A stretch of 64,000 bases of DNA, from positions 1-64,000 of the forward strand of contig DATHJB010000118.1 of assembly GCA_035316325.1 (NCBI GenBank), read 5' to 3'. The position numbers and the translations under genes are program-made. The notes under the pieces are model-generated. The model did no database searches and was not told the origin of the DNA. It worked only from the letters and a program-made list of their open reading frames with translations. This DNA is from Acidimicrobiales bacterium. GTDB taxonomy: Bacteria > Actinomycetota > Acidimicrobiia > Acidimicrobiales > VFJN01. Positions 1 through 9,877 of this stretch are shown here, piece after piece (within the stretch, counting starts at the first letter, position 1; every line of letters starts with the position of its first letter).

Positions 1-57
1 GAACCGCCGCAGAGTCGCCTGAAGACAGTTACCGGCGGAACGTTTCGCGACAGCCCA

Positions 58-324
58 CTAGCCGGACTCGCCGCGCTCCTCGCGGGCGATTCGAGCCTGC
101 ACGAGCAGGATGACGCCTCCGAGCGCACTCATTGCGAGAGCCCTCACATAGCCGCCTCCCAACGAAACATCACCGAGCCAGGCGAAGAGCGGCGCGGCCG
201 GAATGGCGACGATTGGCAGTAGCACCAGAGAACGCAGGAGGGACCGCCAACCCAACTCACCAAGAGCCTGTTGGCCCGGCGGAGGTGACTGACCGTTCAT
301 TGGCTCGTGAGTCTGGCAGGCCAT
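58..324 (-). CDS. small hypothetical membrane protein
   Basis: I do not recognise this 88-residue protein. It has a Gly/Pro/Gln-rich N-terminus, then two hydrophobic stretches (about residues 29-50 and 58-78) separated by a short Gly-rich turn, and ends in a charged tail. This looks like a two-pass membrane hairpin. The ATG at 324 has no clear ribosome binding site; a second in-frame ATG lies at 300. No neighbour overlaps it, so context says little. It could be a spurious ORF, but the clean hydrophobic pattern favours a real small gene. Confidence 0.4.
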   Translation of the reverse strand: MACQTHEPMNGQSPPPGQQALGELGWRSLLRSLVLLPIVAIPAAPLFAWLGDVSLGGGYVRALAMSALGGVILLVQARIAREERGESG

Positions 325-575
325 CGCAGCCGGAGTCCGTCACCCACGGGGGTCGCGAGGTCGCACCCCCCACGCTTCCCCGGGAAACGCCCGCAACTGG
401 TCGCGAGGTAGCTCGGTCGAACTGGCCTGATAACTGTGCGTGGCTCGCTCGCCCGAGACGTGCAAAGACGCAGGCCAGGACTTCGCATCGAGGGTGACGC
501 TCCACACGCGTAGGTCACTACGGCAAGGCAAGGGAACTGATGGAGCCAGATTCGGCAGCCCGTCCTCCTGCGTTG
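325..575. other. intergenic region with no recognised content
   Basis: About 250 bases lie between the small membrane protein and the end of the sigma-linked membrane protein, both leftward. I see no convincing ORF, tRNA or terminator hairpin here. It may hold the promoter of the small upstream gene. Confidence 0.4.
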
Positions 576-1490
576 CTACCCGTCGGCTGCGGGTAACCGG
601 ACGCCCTCGGCGATCTGGAGCAGCTCGTCGCGGTGGGTGAACGTGGGCGGGCCCTGCATCTCGCCCCGCGCCGTCATCGACACGCCTCCCTCGACCCAGA
701 CGATCGACTCCATCGTGTCGTTCATCTGGCCCGAGTAGCGCAGGCCCTCGATGCCGTGGACCGTCACGGGCGCCGGCGTCCCCTCCGGTGTGGTGGCGTC
801 GGACTCCGGCTGCTGGTCGACCGCGAAGTACCAGTCGGCGCCGTCCCGATGGAAGGTCTGCTGCCAGCCGTCCCCCTCGACACCGGAGATCATCGGCTCC
901 TCGGCGGTCCACCCGTCGGGCACGGTGGTGACGTCGACCAGCTCGGCGAGGCGGTGCACCGTCTGAGGCTCGGGCCCCACGCCGTCGTAGACCTGCCGGT
1001 CGCCGAGCGGTGCGCTGAGGTCGATGTCGAACCTCTGGGGCTGCGCCAGCGTGATGCAGGCGACATCCTCGGAGGCCGGAGGGCCGGGCAACTCCTCGAA
1101 CCCGACGGTCACGGACTCGCCGGTCTCGAGGACCTCGTGGACGAGGTTCTGGTCACATGGTCCGTCGCCGGCGGGCGAGGACCCGACCATGATCGTCAAC
1201 GTGCGCCCGTCCTCCGCGAGGACGGCGCCGGACCACGCTGTGTCCGGATCGACGTCGGCGCGATCGCCGACCCCTCCCTGGGCGACGAGGTCGTCGTCAT
1301 CGCCACCGGTCAACGTCCCGATGGTGCCGAAGGCACCGACGGTGGCCAGAGCGACGAAAGCGGTCGATCCGAGAGCACGACGCTGGGCTCGACGTCGGCG
1401 CACGAGGCGCTGGACCCGACTCCGGGCCCGGTCGGTGGTCTCGATCGAGGGGTCCTGGGCGGGGTGCACGAACGGCAGGTCGGCGGTCAT
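576..1490 (-). CDS. single-pass membrane protein coupled to an ECF sigma factor; possible anti-sigma factor
   Basis: A 304-residue protein with a basic cytoplasmic N-terminus (arginine cluster at about residues 22-40), one membrane segment (about 42-62), an acidic GGDDDD linker and a large extracytoplasmic domain. Its ATG overlaps the stop of the ECF sigma gene by one base (TGATG), so the two are translationally coupled. That arrangement is typical of sigma/anti-sigma pairs. However, there is no zinc-binding anti-sigma motif (HxxxCxxC) in the cytoplasmic part, so the anti-sigma role is inferred only from context and topology. The outer domain is not recognised. Confidence 0.65.
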   Translation of the reverse strand: MTADLPFVHPAQDPSIETTDRARSRVQRLVRRRRAQRRALGSTAFVALATVGAFGTIGTLTGGDDDDLVAQGGVGDRADVDPDTAWSGAVLAEDGRTLTIMVGSSPAGDGPCDQNLVHEVLETGESVTVGFEELPGPPASEDVACITLAQPQRFDIDLSAPLGDRQVYDGVGPEPQTVHRLAELVDVTTVPDGWTAEEPMISGVEGDGWQQTFHRDGADWYFAVDQQPESDATTPEGTPAPVTVHGIEGLRYSGQMNDTMESIVWVEGGVSMTARGEMQGPPTFTHRDELLQIAEGVRLPAADG

Positions 1491-1999
1491 CAGCGAAGCT
1501 CCTCGGGTTCTAGTTGGCCGTCAGGGGACTCTTCTTCGAGTCCTGCCCGCAGAGCGGCGAGGCCGCGGCTGGCATGGCTCTTCACGCTCCCGGGCGCGAC
1601 GCCCAGCTCGGCGGCGATCTCCCGTTCGCTCAGCTCGCCGAAGTAGCGCAGGACGACCACCTCGCGCTGGCGCTTCGGCAGCGCCTTCAACGCTCGGTGG
1701 AGGTCGACGCTGGCCTGGACCGACTCGATGCCGTCGGACGTCGTGCCGTGATGGGCCACAGGACGCTCGCGGGCACGGCGACGGGTCTGGTCGATGGCGA
1801 GGTTCGTCGCCACCCGCACGACCCACGGCAGCGATCGGCCGCTGATGCGACGCCACCGCAGCCCGGCCCGGACGAGCGCCTCGCTGGCCGCGTCCTCCGA
1901 CGCCGCAGCGTCACCCGTCACCCGGTACGCCGCGCGGTAAGCGACGCGGAACAGCTCGGGGAAGGCTTCCTCGAACGTTCGCTGCAGAACCGTCTCCAT
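1490..1999 (-). CDS. ECF-type RNA polymerase sigma factor
   Basis: A 169-residue sigma-70 family protein of the extracytoplasmic function group. Region 2 is visible early on (the FPELFRVAYRAAYRVTGD segment, then the WVVRVATNLAIDQTRRR helix). Region 4 follows in the second half, with LPKRQREVVVLRYFGELSEREIAAELGV and the GSVKSHASRGLAAL recognition helix (each quoted in part). Its length is that of small SigE-like actinobacterial ECF factors, with no C-terminal extension. The stop overlaps the start of the following membrane protein by one base. The pair probably responds to an envelope signal, but the regulon cannot be read from the sequence. Confidence 0.9.
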   Translation of the reverse strand: METVLQRTFEEAFPELFRVAYRAAYRVTGDAAASEDAASEALVRAGLRWRRISGRSLPWVVRVATNLAIDQTRRRARERPVAHHGTTSDGIESVQASVDLHRALKALPKRQREVVVLRYFGELSEREIAAELGVAPGSVKSHASRGLAALRAGLEEESPDGQLEPEELR

Positions 2000-2052
2000 G
2001 CCCAGATACGCCAGAGGAGGCTGGCTGGTTTACATGGGCACCGGGCTACTTG

Positions 2053-2125
2053 CTCCGGGGGTGGGGCTCGAACCCACGACAAACGGATTAACAGTCCGTC
2101 GCTCTGCCAGCTGAGCTACCCCGGA
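2053..2125 (-). tRNA. tRNA-Asn (GTT)
   Basis: Read leftward, the 73-base sequence folds as a cloverleaf. The seven-pair acceptor stem is TCCGGGG with CCCCGGA. The D arm contains AGCTCAGCTGG, and the anticodon loop CTGTTAA gives anticodon GTT. The T arm is GTGGG with CCCAC around TTCGAGC. The discriminator is G and the 3' CCA is not encoded. It lies 46 bases after rpoD on the same strand and may be read from it. Confidence 0.95.
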
Positions 2126-2171
2126 ATGAGCCTCTGGACTGTAGCAGTCGCCATGCCCAGCCCCGTGAGCG

Positions 2172-3436
<1,265 letters not shown>

Positions 3437-3440
<4 letters not shown>

Positions 3441-6238
3441 CCCCCGTCTCCAACCCGTTGATTGAGCCAGGCTAGCAACCGATCCAGCGCGGTCATGCTG
3501 GTATCGAGCCCGCGTAGGTCGTCGACCAGGTGACCCAGGAAGGCCGATTCGGCCAGGACGGCGCCCGGGTCGTCGTGGCTGGCGGCCCCGAGACGCAGTC
3601 CGGTCAGCTCGGTCCGGGCCACCTCCGTGCCGAGACGACGTACGGCGTCGAAGGGCTCGGAGTCGGGCTCGGCGACCACCAGGCGCGCCAGCAGGTCGGC
3701 GACATCGGGCGGCGCGGCGTCGATCGCCTCCCGCACCGAGGGGCCGACCGCGAGCGCTTCCAGCGCGGCCCGATGGGTGGGGTCGCGGAACAGCTCGACC
3801 CGCAGCCACGTCTCGACCTCGCCCCGGTTGTGCACGGCGTGCCCGAGGACCTCCAGCGCCGGCCGGCCGGTGCCGTCGTCGCGCCGCCCCGGTGCTGCGG
3901 GGCGCTGCCGCCCCTGCTGCTCACGGGGGCCGCGGCTGTCGCCGCCAGCGCCGTGGTCGCCGGGCGGCGGGGTGCTGCCGAACTCCTCCCAGCCGGCGGG
4001 GGGCGGGCCGTCGTCCCAACCGTCGGCGCGCTTCGGCTTGGTCGCGACCTTCTCGGGGGCCCGGGGCGCCTCCTTGGCGGCCACGATGGCCTTGTCGAGG
4101 GTGGGGCGCAGGCGCTCGGGGTCGAGCCGGCAGCGGCTGGCGACGTCCATCAGGTACTGGTCGCGCACCAGGTCGAGGGGGTGCTCGGCCACGATCGTCA
4201 TCGCCCGCTCGGCCATCCGGGCCCGACCCTCGGGGGTCGCCAGGTCGGCGGCGGCGAAGGCTCGGTCGAGCCGGAAGCGCAGGAACGGCGTCGCCCCGTC
4301 GACCGCCTGCTTCAGCCGCTCCGGCTCCGACTGCGCCACGTCCGCGGGGTCACGGCCGGGCGGCAGGTCGGCGACCGCGACCTCCAGGTCGTGATCGCGC
4401 TCCCACCGATAGAAGCGCTCGGCCGCGGCCTGGCCGGCACCGTCGGCGTCGAACGCCAGCACCAGGCGCTTGGCGTAGCGGCGCAGCAGCTTCACGTGCT
4501 CGTCGGTGAGCGCCGTACCGCAGGTCGCCACCGCCAGCGGCACCCCGCTGCGGGCGAACCCGATCACGTCCGTGTAGCCCTCGCACACCACCGCGGTGTC
4601 GGCCGAGACGATGTGGGCCTTGGAGCGGTCGAGCCCGTAGAGGATCTTGCTCTTGTGGTAGAGCGGCGTCTCCGGGGTGTTCTTGTACTTGCCGTGGTTC
4701 CGGGGGTCGTCGTTGCCGGGGAGGATGCGGCCGCCGAAGCTGACCGGGTCGCCCTGCGGGTCGCTGATCGGGAACAGAACCCGGCCCCGGAACGTGTCCT
4801 GCAGGCGGTTGCGGCTGTTGCGGAACCCGAGTCCGGTGTCGCGGGCGTCGTCCTCACTGAGGTGCAGCGCCCGGCACAGCTGGTCCCAGTCGTCGGGCGC
4901 CCAGCCGATGCGGTACTCCCGCACCACGTCGCCCTCGAGCCCCCGTTCCCGCAGGTAGCGACGGGCGCCGCCGGCGTCGGCCGACGACAGCAGCCGCTCG
5001 TGGTACCAGTCGACCGCCTGCTGCATGACCGTCACCAGCCTCGCCCGCCGCTTGCGCCCCTCCCCCTCGTTGCGCTCCGTGTAGTGCAACGACACGCCGG
5101 CCTTGCCCGCCAACCACTCCACGGCCCCCACGAAGTCGAGGTGCTCGATCTCCCGAACGAACGTGATCACGTCGCCCTTCGCCTGACACCCGAAGCAGTT
5201 GCCGGTGAGGATGTTGTCTTCGAGGGTGAAGTTGTGGGTCCCCTCGACCTGGGCGCAGTACACCTCCTCGACCCGGTCGGTCTCCTCCACCGACTGCACG
5301 ACCCACCCCCGGCGGCTCCACTTCTTCGACGACCCGGCGAAGCGACGCCGGTGCTCGTCGACGAGGAAGAACCGCTCGTCCAGGTCCTCGGCGATCAGGT
5401 GCACCCGGTGGAGCTCGCCGGGCTCACGCTCGACGCCGTAGGTGCCGATGCCGAGGCGGGTGCACACGTCGCGCACGAGCTCCAGGTTCGAGCGATCGGC
5501 CGAGTTGATGCTGCAGGTGCCGTCGGTGGCGACGTGACCATCGGCGGCGAGGTAGCCGGCCAGCCATCCGGCCAGGTACTGCGGGGACTCGTCGAGGTCC
5601 GGCTGCTGGCTGCCCGACCTCGGCCGTTCCAACACCGAGGTGGGCGTTCCGCCGGTGGAGGCGTGGTGAGAAACCGTGGGAGCGCTGCGACCGAAGAGGC
5701 TGCCGTCACCGAAGACGATCCCGTGGGCGATCCCGAACGGTGAGAGCTCCTCGAGGTTGCGGGTGCGGTTCGGGGTGAACGACCAGGCGAGCGACTGTCC
5801 CTTGCGAAGCTCGGCGGTGGTGCGCTCGTACCGGTGCGTCCCCCGCCCCCGCACGAACCAGCGATGCTCGGGCGTGGCGTGGATGACCTTCCGCTGACCG
5901 TTCCGGGTCAGGGTGACCCGCATCAGGGGCTGGACGCCGAACGACATGAAGGGGGCGTCGACCCACCGACCCTTCTCGGTCAGGATCCTCGCCGTCGTCC
6001 CCGCCAGCTCCCGGATCGGCTTGACACCCTCCCAGGTCAGTACCTGGGTCTCCCCTGCCAAGCAGTAGTAGAGCCCCTCCTCGGCGTTGACGGAGAAGCT
6101 CGGGGTGCGTTCGGGGTGGAAGGGGCAGAGGCCGGTCCAGCGGCGGCCGACCTTGCGGAGTTGGAGGTACTGGCTGACGATCCCGACGACGTCGCTGGCC
6201 GCACGGACGGCGACTACGTCCTCGTCGAGGATGCCCAT
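3437..6238 (-). CDS. dnaG: DNA primase DnaG containing an intein
   Basis: DnaG makes RNA primers for replication. The precursor has 933 residues; removing the intein leaves 644, a normal actinobacterial length. The N-terminal CHC2 zinc finger starts with CPFH (Cys38, His41) and is interrupted after GLYY by the intein, then resumes at CFGC, which supplies the last two ligands. The TOPRIM core shows CEGYTDV and LAFDADGAG. After it come a Pro/Gly-rich linker and a C-terminal helicase-binding region. The ATG at 6238 gives the usual N-terminus (MGILDEDVV); an upstream in-frame extension exists but looks unlike DnaG. The protein can bind zinc only after splicing. The stop overlaps rpoD by ATGA. Confidence 0.96.
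5198..6064 (-). mobile_element. 289-residue intein with LAGLIDADG homing endonuclease inside dnaG
   Basis: An in-frame protein intron. It begins at Cys1 ([13 protein letters not shown], splicing block A). Block B has ATPEHRWF with the TxxH residues Thr64 and His67. The first endonuclease motif is HGIVFGDG (about 114-121) and the second is [13 protein letters not shown] (164-176). It ends with block F (VEEVYC, then [14 protein letters not shown]). The terminal residue is Asn289 and the +1 residue is the DnaG zinc ligand Cys. The residue before Asn is Gly rather than the commoner His. All catalytic positions are present and both LAGLIDADG Asp residues are kept, so splicing and homing both look possible. 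Base use resembles the host gene. Confidence 0.93.
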
Positions 6239-6378
6239 GGCCGGCGAGGTTACCGAACGCATGTACCGAACCCCGGCCTCGGGGACAGCGGTCGCGGGAG
6301 CAAACCTTTCACCGCGCCTTCGACTGGGCGACACGGCGTCGCAAAGCCGCTGCCACCCCGGTGCCGGAGTCTGGGGGC

Positions 6379-7950
6379 ATGGACCGACGTGCCTTCATCA
6401 AGGCTGCCGGTGGCGCCGTCGCAGGAGCCAGCGCCGTCAGCATCATGGACCCGACCGCCGCGCTCGCTTCGACGGGACACAACCGACCCTCGCCGCCTCC
6501 GCCGCTGCCCGCCCCGCCCTTCACCCTCGGCGTCGCCTCCGGTGAACCGACCCACGACGGCGTCGTCCTCTGGACCCGCCTCGCCCCCGACCCGCTCATC
6601 CCCGGAGGCGGCATGCCCGCCACCCCCTACCGCGTCGACTGGGAGGTGGCGTCCGACGAGCGCTTCCGCCGCGTCGTGCGCCGCGGCCACGTCACCACCG
6701 TGCCCGAGGAGGGCCACAGCCTCCACCTGCAGCTCCACGGCCTCCGCGACGACGCGACCTACTGGTACCGGTTCCGCGCCGGCGGCGAGGTGAGCCCCAC
6801 CGGTCGCACCCGCACCGCGCCCCGACCCGGGAAGCGCCTCGACCACCTCCGCTTCGCCACCGCCTCCTGCCAGAACTACCAGGACGGCTACTACGTGGCC
6901 CACCGGGCCCTCGCCCAGGAGGACCTGGCGTTCGTCGTCTTCCTCGGCGACTACATCTACGAGGGCCGCCCCAGCGCCACCGCCCTCCGCCAGCACGACG
7001 GCGTCGACGAGCCGTACAGCCTCGACGACTACCGCGGCCGCCACGCCCGCTACCGCAGCGACGGCGACCTGCAGTCGTGCCACGCGGCGTTCCCCTGGCT
7101 CGTCACGTTCGACGACCACGAGGTCGACAACAACTGGGCCGACGAGATCCCCCAGGACCCCGCCAACCAGCCCCAGGAGGCGTTCCTCGCCCGCCGGGCC
7201 GCGGCGTTCCAGGCCTACTGGGAGCACATGCCGCTGCCGCCGAGCGCCAAGCCCCGGGGCATCGACATCCCGCTGTACCGCCGCTTCGGCTGGGGCGACC
7301 TCCTGCAGGTCGACGTGCTCGACACCCGCCAGTACCGCTCCGACCAGCCCGCCGACCTCGCCGGCGCCAACGACCCGGCGGCCACCATGTTCGGCGCCGA
7401 GCAGGAGGAGTGGCTGTTCCGGGGCCTGCGCCGGTCACGCGCCCGCTGGAACGTCCTCGCCCAGCAGACGATGGTCGCCCAGAACGACCGCTCGGCCGGC
7501 CCCGTCGAGGTGTTCGACTTCGACAACTGGGACGGCTACCGGGTCCCCCGCCAGCGGCTGCTCGGCGAGCTGGCCAGGGTGGCGAACCCCGTGGTCCTCA
7601 CCGGCGACCGCCACGCCACCTGGGTCTCCGACCTGAAGGCCGACTTCTACGACCCGGCGTCGCCCGCCGTCGGTGCCGAGCTGACCGGCACGTCGATCAG
7701 CTCCGGTTCCGACGGGAGCCGCGACGCCTTCCACGCCACCTACGACCCCATCAAGGCCGAGAGCCCCCACTGGAAGTTCATCGACAACGGGCGGGGCTAC
7801 CTGGTGTGCGACGTCGACCGCGAGCGCTGGCTGACCGACCTGCGCACCATGTCGACCGTCCGCTCCCAGGACGCCACCGTGTCCACCTACGCCCGGTTCG
7901 TCACCGAGGCCGGACGCAAGGGCGTCGAGGTGGTTGGAGGGGTGGCATAG
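6379..7950 (+). CDS. phoD: PhoD-family alkaline phosphatase/phosphodiesterase, Tat-exported
   Basis: A 523-residue metallophosphoesterase of the PhoD family, which releases phosphate from organic esters outside the membrane. The N-terminus MDRRAFIKAAGG is a twin-arginine signal followed by an Ala-rich hydrophobic stretch. A PhoD N-terminal beta domain follows (FTLGVASGEPTHDGVVLWTR). The catalytic domain has ATASCQNY, VVFLGDYIYEG, VTFDDHEVDNNWAD and LTGDRHATW, which carry the metal ligands. A GTG at 6361 would add six residues; the ATG at 6379 places the Tat motif at the very N-terminus. It is divergent from dnaG with a 140-base gap. No Pho box was identified. Confidence 0.93.
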   Translation: MDRRAFIKAAGGAVAGASAVSIMDPTAALASTGHNRPSPPPPLPAPPFTLGVASGEPTHDGVVLWTRLAPDPLIPGGGMPATPYRVDWEVASDERFRRVVRRGHVTTVPEEGHSLHLQLHGLRDDATYWYRFRAGGEVSPTGRTRTAPRPGKRLDHLRFATASCQNYQDGYYVAHRALAQEDLAFVVFLGDYIYEGRPSATALRQHDGVDEPYSLDDYRGRHARYRSDGDLQSCHAAFPWLVTFDDHEVDNNWADEIPQDPANQPQEAFLARRAAAFQAYWEHMPLPPSAKPRGIDIPLYRRFGWGDLLQVDVLDTRQYRSDQPADLAGANDPAATMFGAEQEEWLFRGLRRSRARWNVLAQQTMVAQNDRSAGPVEVFDFDNWDGYRVPRQRLLGELARVANPVVLTGDRHATWVSDLKADFYDPASPAVGAELTGTSISSGSDGSRDAFHATYDPIKAESPHWKFIDNGRGYLVCDVDRERWLTDLRTMSTVRSQDATVSTYARFVTEAGRKGVEVVGGVA

Positions 7951-7965
7951 CGGCCCACACGCGCA

Positions 7966-8004
7966 CGATCGTCGTCCCTCGCCCGGGGGCGGGGACGACG
8001 ATCG
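7966..8004. terminator. perfect 13-bp inverted repeat between convergent genes
   Basis: CGATCGTCGTCCC (7966-7978) is mirrored exactly by GGGACGACGATCG (7992-8004). The 13-base centre can form four more pairs with one bulged T. It sits 15 bases after phoD and 15 bases before the end of the DUF4389 gene on the other strand, so it is best read as a shared, bidirectional terminator hairpin. No T-run follows on either side, which is common in high-GC actinobacteria. Confidence 0.65.
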
Positions 8005-8019
8005 ATGGCGAGGCCTGGC

Positions 8020-8622
8020 TTACGGCTCGAGGCTGAACGGCGGGTACTCGTCGGTCATCAGCATGAAGTACGCATCCACGCGGAGCGACCAACGCATCGA
8101 ACCGACCACGAACCGTCGGATGCCCTCGGGCCACTGACCCGTGAACAGCACGGCGAAGAACCCGACGAGCCAGGCGACGGACGCCGCGATGCCGACGAAG
8201 AACAGCACGATCAGCTGCGGGATCACCAACAGCACCCGCAGCAGGACCGTCAGCCGGTTGCGATGCTCCAGCTGGGGCTCGAACTCGACGGTCTCGCCGA
8301 GGTAGTCACCCGGATCGTGGGTGGCTGTGTCGAAGCTGAACGGCGGGTACGCGTCCTTCAGGAACCCGGCATACGCCGTCACTCGGTTGGAGTAGCGGAG
8401 GTACATAGCCTGCACCCCTGCGACCCACGGTGGGAGCTTGCCGGTGAACAGCACGATGATCCAGCTGATGAACCCGACGACCCGGGACAGGATGGTCAGC
8501 GCGTAGAGGATCGCGAAGTGCGGCAAGGCGAGCAGCCACTGGACGAGCGGTCGCCAGCGCGCCATGCGCTCCGGCGAGTCGATCTCCAGCGCTGCGGGAT
8601 ATGGATGACCTACTGCTTCCAT
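8020..8622 (-). CDS. DUF4389 membrane protein with duplicated domain
   Basis: A 200-residue protein built of two DUF4389-like halves. Each half has a membrane-spanning hairpin followed by a characteristic tail. The first half has LALPHFAILYALTIL, VLFTGKLPPWVAG and AYAGFLKDAYPPFSFD. The second has RVLLVIPQLIVLFFVG, VLFTGQWPEGIRRFV and AYFMLMTDEYPPFSLE. The repeated FTGxxP and DxYPPFS motifs mark an internal duplication. The function of the family is unknown. The gene is transcribed alone, with its 3' end facing phoD across a shared hairpin. Confidence 0.85.
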   Translation of the reverse strand: MEAVGHPYPAALEIDSPERMARWRPLVQWLLALPHFAILYALTILSRVVGFISWIIVLFTGKLPPWVAGVQAMYLRYSNRVTAYAGFLKDAYPPFSFDTATHDPGDYLGETVEFEPQLEHRNRLTVLLRVLLVIPQLIVLFFVGIAASVAWLVGFFAVLFTGQWPEGIRRFVVGSMRWSLRVDAYFMLMTDEYPPFSLEP

Positions 8623-8667
8623 AGGCCGACGCGAATGCCCGTGAAAGACACGGGGGAAACCTCAGGC

Positions 8668-9705
8668 TTACGGCGCGTCCTCGACGAGCACCACGTCGTC
8701 ACGATCGGACTCGCCGTCGCCCCCGTCGCCGCCGTCGGTCTTGTTCTTGTCGACGAACCACGACACCCCGATCGCCCCCGCCAGCACCACGGCGATGAAC
8801 CCCAGGCTGTACACGGTGTCGATGTGGAACTGGTTGGCCAGGATCATCTTGATGCCCACGAAGGCGAGGATGACCGCCAGGCCCTGCTGCAGGTAGGTGA
8901 AGCGGTCGCGCAGGTCGGCCAGCAGGAAGTACAGCGACCGCAGGCCGAGGATGGCGAAGGCGTTCGAGCTGAACACGATGAACTGCTCGCGGCTCACCGC
9001 CAGGATCGCCGGGATCGAGTCGACGGCGAACACCACGTCGCTGGTCTCGATCACCACCAGCACCGCCAGCAGCGGCGTCGCCAGCTTCTTCCCGTCGATC
9101 CGCGTGAAGAGGTTCTGGCCGTCGTACCGGGTGGTCGACGGGACCACCTTCCGCACCAACTTCAACACCGGGTTGTTGTCGGGGTGGACCTCCTCGTCGT
9201 TCTGCCGCAGCAGCCGGATGGCGGTGACGATGAGGAAGCCGCCGAAGACGTAGAGCATCCACTCGAAGCGGTTGAGCAGCTCGACGCCGGCGAAGATGAA
9301 GACGAACCGCAGCACCAGGGCGCCGAAGACACCCCAGAAGAGGACCCGGAACTGGTACTCGCGGGGCACCGCGAAGTAGCTCATGATCAGGGCCCACACG
9401 AACACGTTGTCGACCGAGAGGCTCTTCTCGATCAGGTAGCCCGAGATGTACTCGCCCGCCGCGTCGCCACCGTGCCACCACCACATGACGAGGGTGAACG
9501 AGATGCCCAGGGCGATCCAGATCGCCGACTCGATCGCCGCTTCCTTGGTGGTGATGACGTGCGCCGTCCGGTGCACGAGCAGCAGGTCGACGATCAGCAG
9601 CGCCGAGATAACAGCGACGAACCCGATCCAGATGCCGATCGGCACGTCGAAGCTGGCGAAGTTCTCGCTGCTCGATGCCTCGGATGCGAGTAGGGCGATG
9701 GACAC
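8668..9705 (-). CDS. TerC-family integral membrane protein, probable manganese exporter
   Basis: A 345-residue polytopic protein of the TerC/Alx family, members of which export Mn(II) or other divalent metals. Roughly eight or nine membrane segments are visible. The family motifs SLSVDNVFVWALI and VIETSDVVFAVDSIPAIL each contain the Asp-rich metal-site core (DN and ETSD). FSSNAFAILGLRSLYFLL follows. The C-terminus is an acidic DGGDGGDGESDRDD tail that could bind metal. The start is GTG at 9705 with a strong CGGAGG site 8-10 bases upstream. A yybP-ykoY riboswitch occupies the leader, which supports manganese as the substrate. The exact substrate is still inferred. Confidence 0.92.
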   Translation of the reverse strand: MSIALLASEASSSENFASFDVPIGIWIGFVAVISALLIVDLLLVHRTAHVITTKEAAIESAIWIALGISFTLVMWWWHGGDAAGEYISGYLIEKSLSVDNVFVWALIMSYFAVPREYQFRVLFWGVFGALVLRFVFIFAGVELLNRFEWMLYVFGGFLIVTAIRLLRQNDEEVHPDNNPVLKLVRKVVPSTTRYDGQNLFTRIDGKKLATPLLAVLVVIETSDVVFAVDSIPAILAVSREQFIVFSSNAFAILGLRSLYFLLADLRDRFTYLQQGLAVILAFVGIKMILANQFHIDTVYSLGFIAVVLAGAIGVSWFVDKNKTDGGDGGDGESDRDDVVLVEDAP

Positions 9706-9745
9706 GTGGGGTTGCCTCCGGCTGCTGTCACCTGTGACGAATCAG

Positions 9746-9830
9746 CCGAAGGTCTCGCCCGCCACACGGGCCGACGCCACCGGGCCGGAGCCGTATTGAC
9801 GATGACGCCGTCAGGGCTACTCCCCTTCGG
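9746..9830 (-). promoter_or_regulatory. yybP-ykoY (manganese) riboswitch in the TerC leader
   Basis: Read leftward from 9830, the closing stem is CCGAAGG pairing with CCTTCGG (9824-9830 with 9746-9752). The conserved internal pieces of this class are all present in order: GGGGAGTAGC right after the first strand, then GTCATCGTCAATACGG, then GCGAGACCTT at the end. The element ends 40 bases before the GTG of TerC, with the ribosome binding site downstream. No U-rich terminator follows, so control of translation or Rho-dependent termination is more likely than an intrinsic terminator. The class is known to sense Mn(II). Confidence 0.87.
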
Positions 9831-9839
9831 TCGATACGC

Positions 9840-9867
9840 ACTATAGGCGGTCGGGGAACACAGTCAG
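9840..9867 (-). promoter_or_regulatory. candidate sigma-70 promoter of the TerC riboswitch transcript
   Basis: Read leftward, CTGACT (9862-9867) and TATAGT (9840-9845) are separated by 16 bases and match four and five of six consensus positions. Transcription would start within about 10 bases of the first stem of the riboswitch, as expected. The match is by eye. Confidence 0.55.
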
Positions 9868-9877
9868 TTATTCCTCC

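Noticed and set aside
3530-5743. Long open frame antisense to dnaG (737 codons)
   Set aside because: It lies wholly opposite an intact dnaG with clear motifs. Its composition (runs of Val, Gly, Arg, His) is the usual artefact of GC-rich antisense frames.
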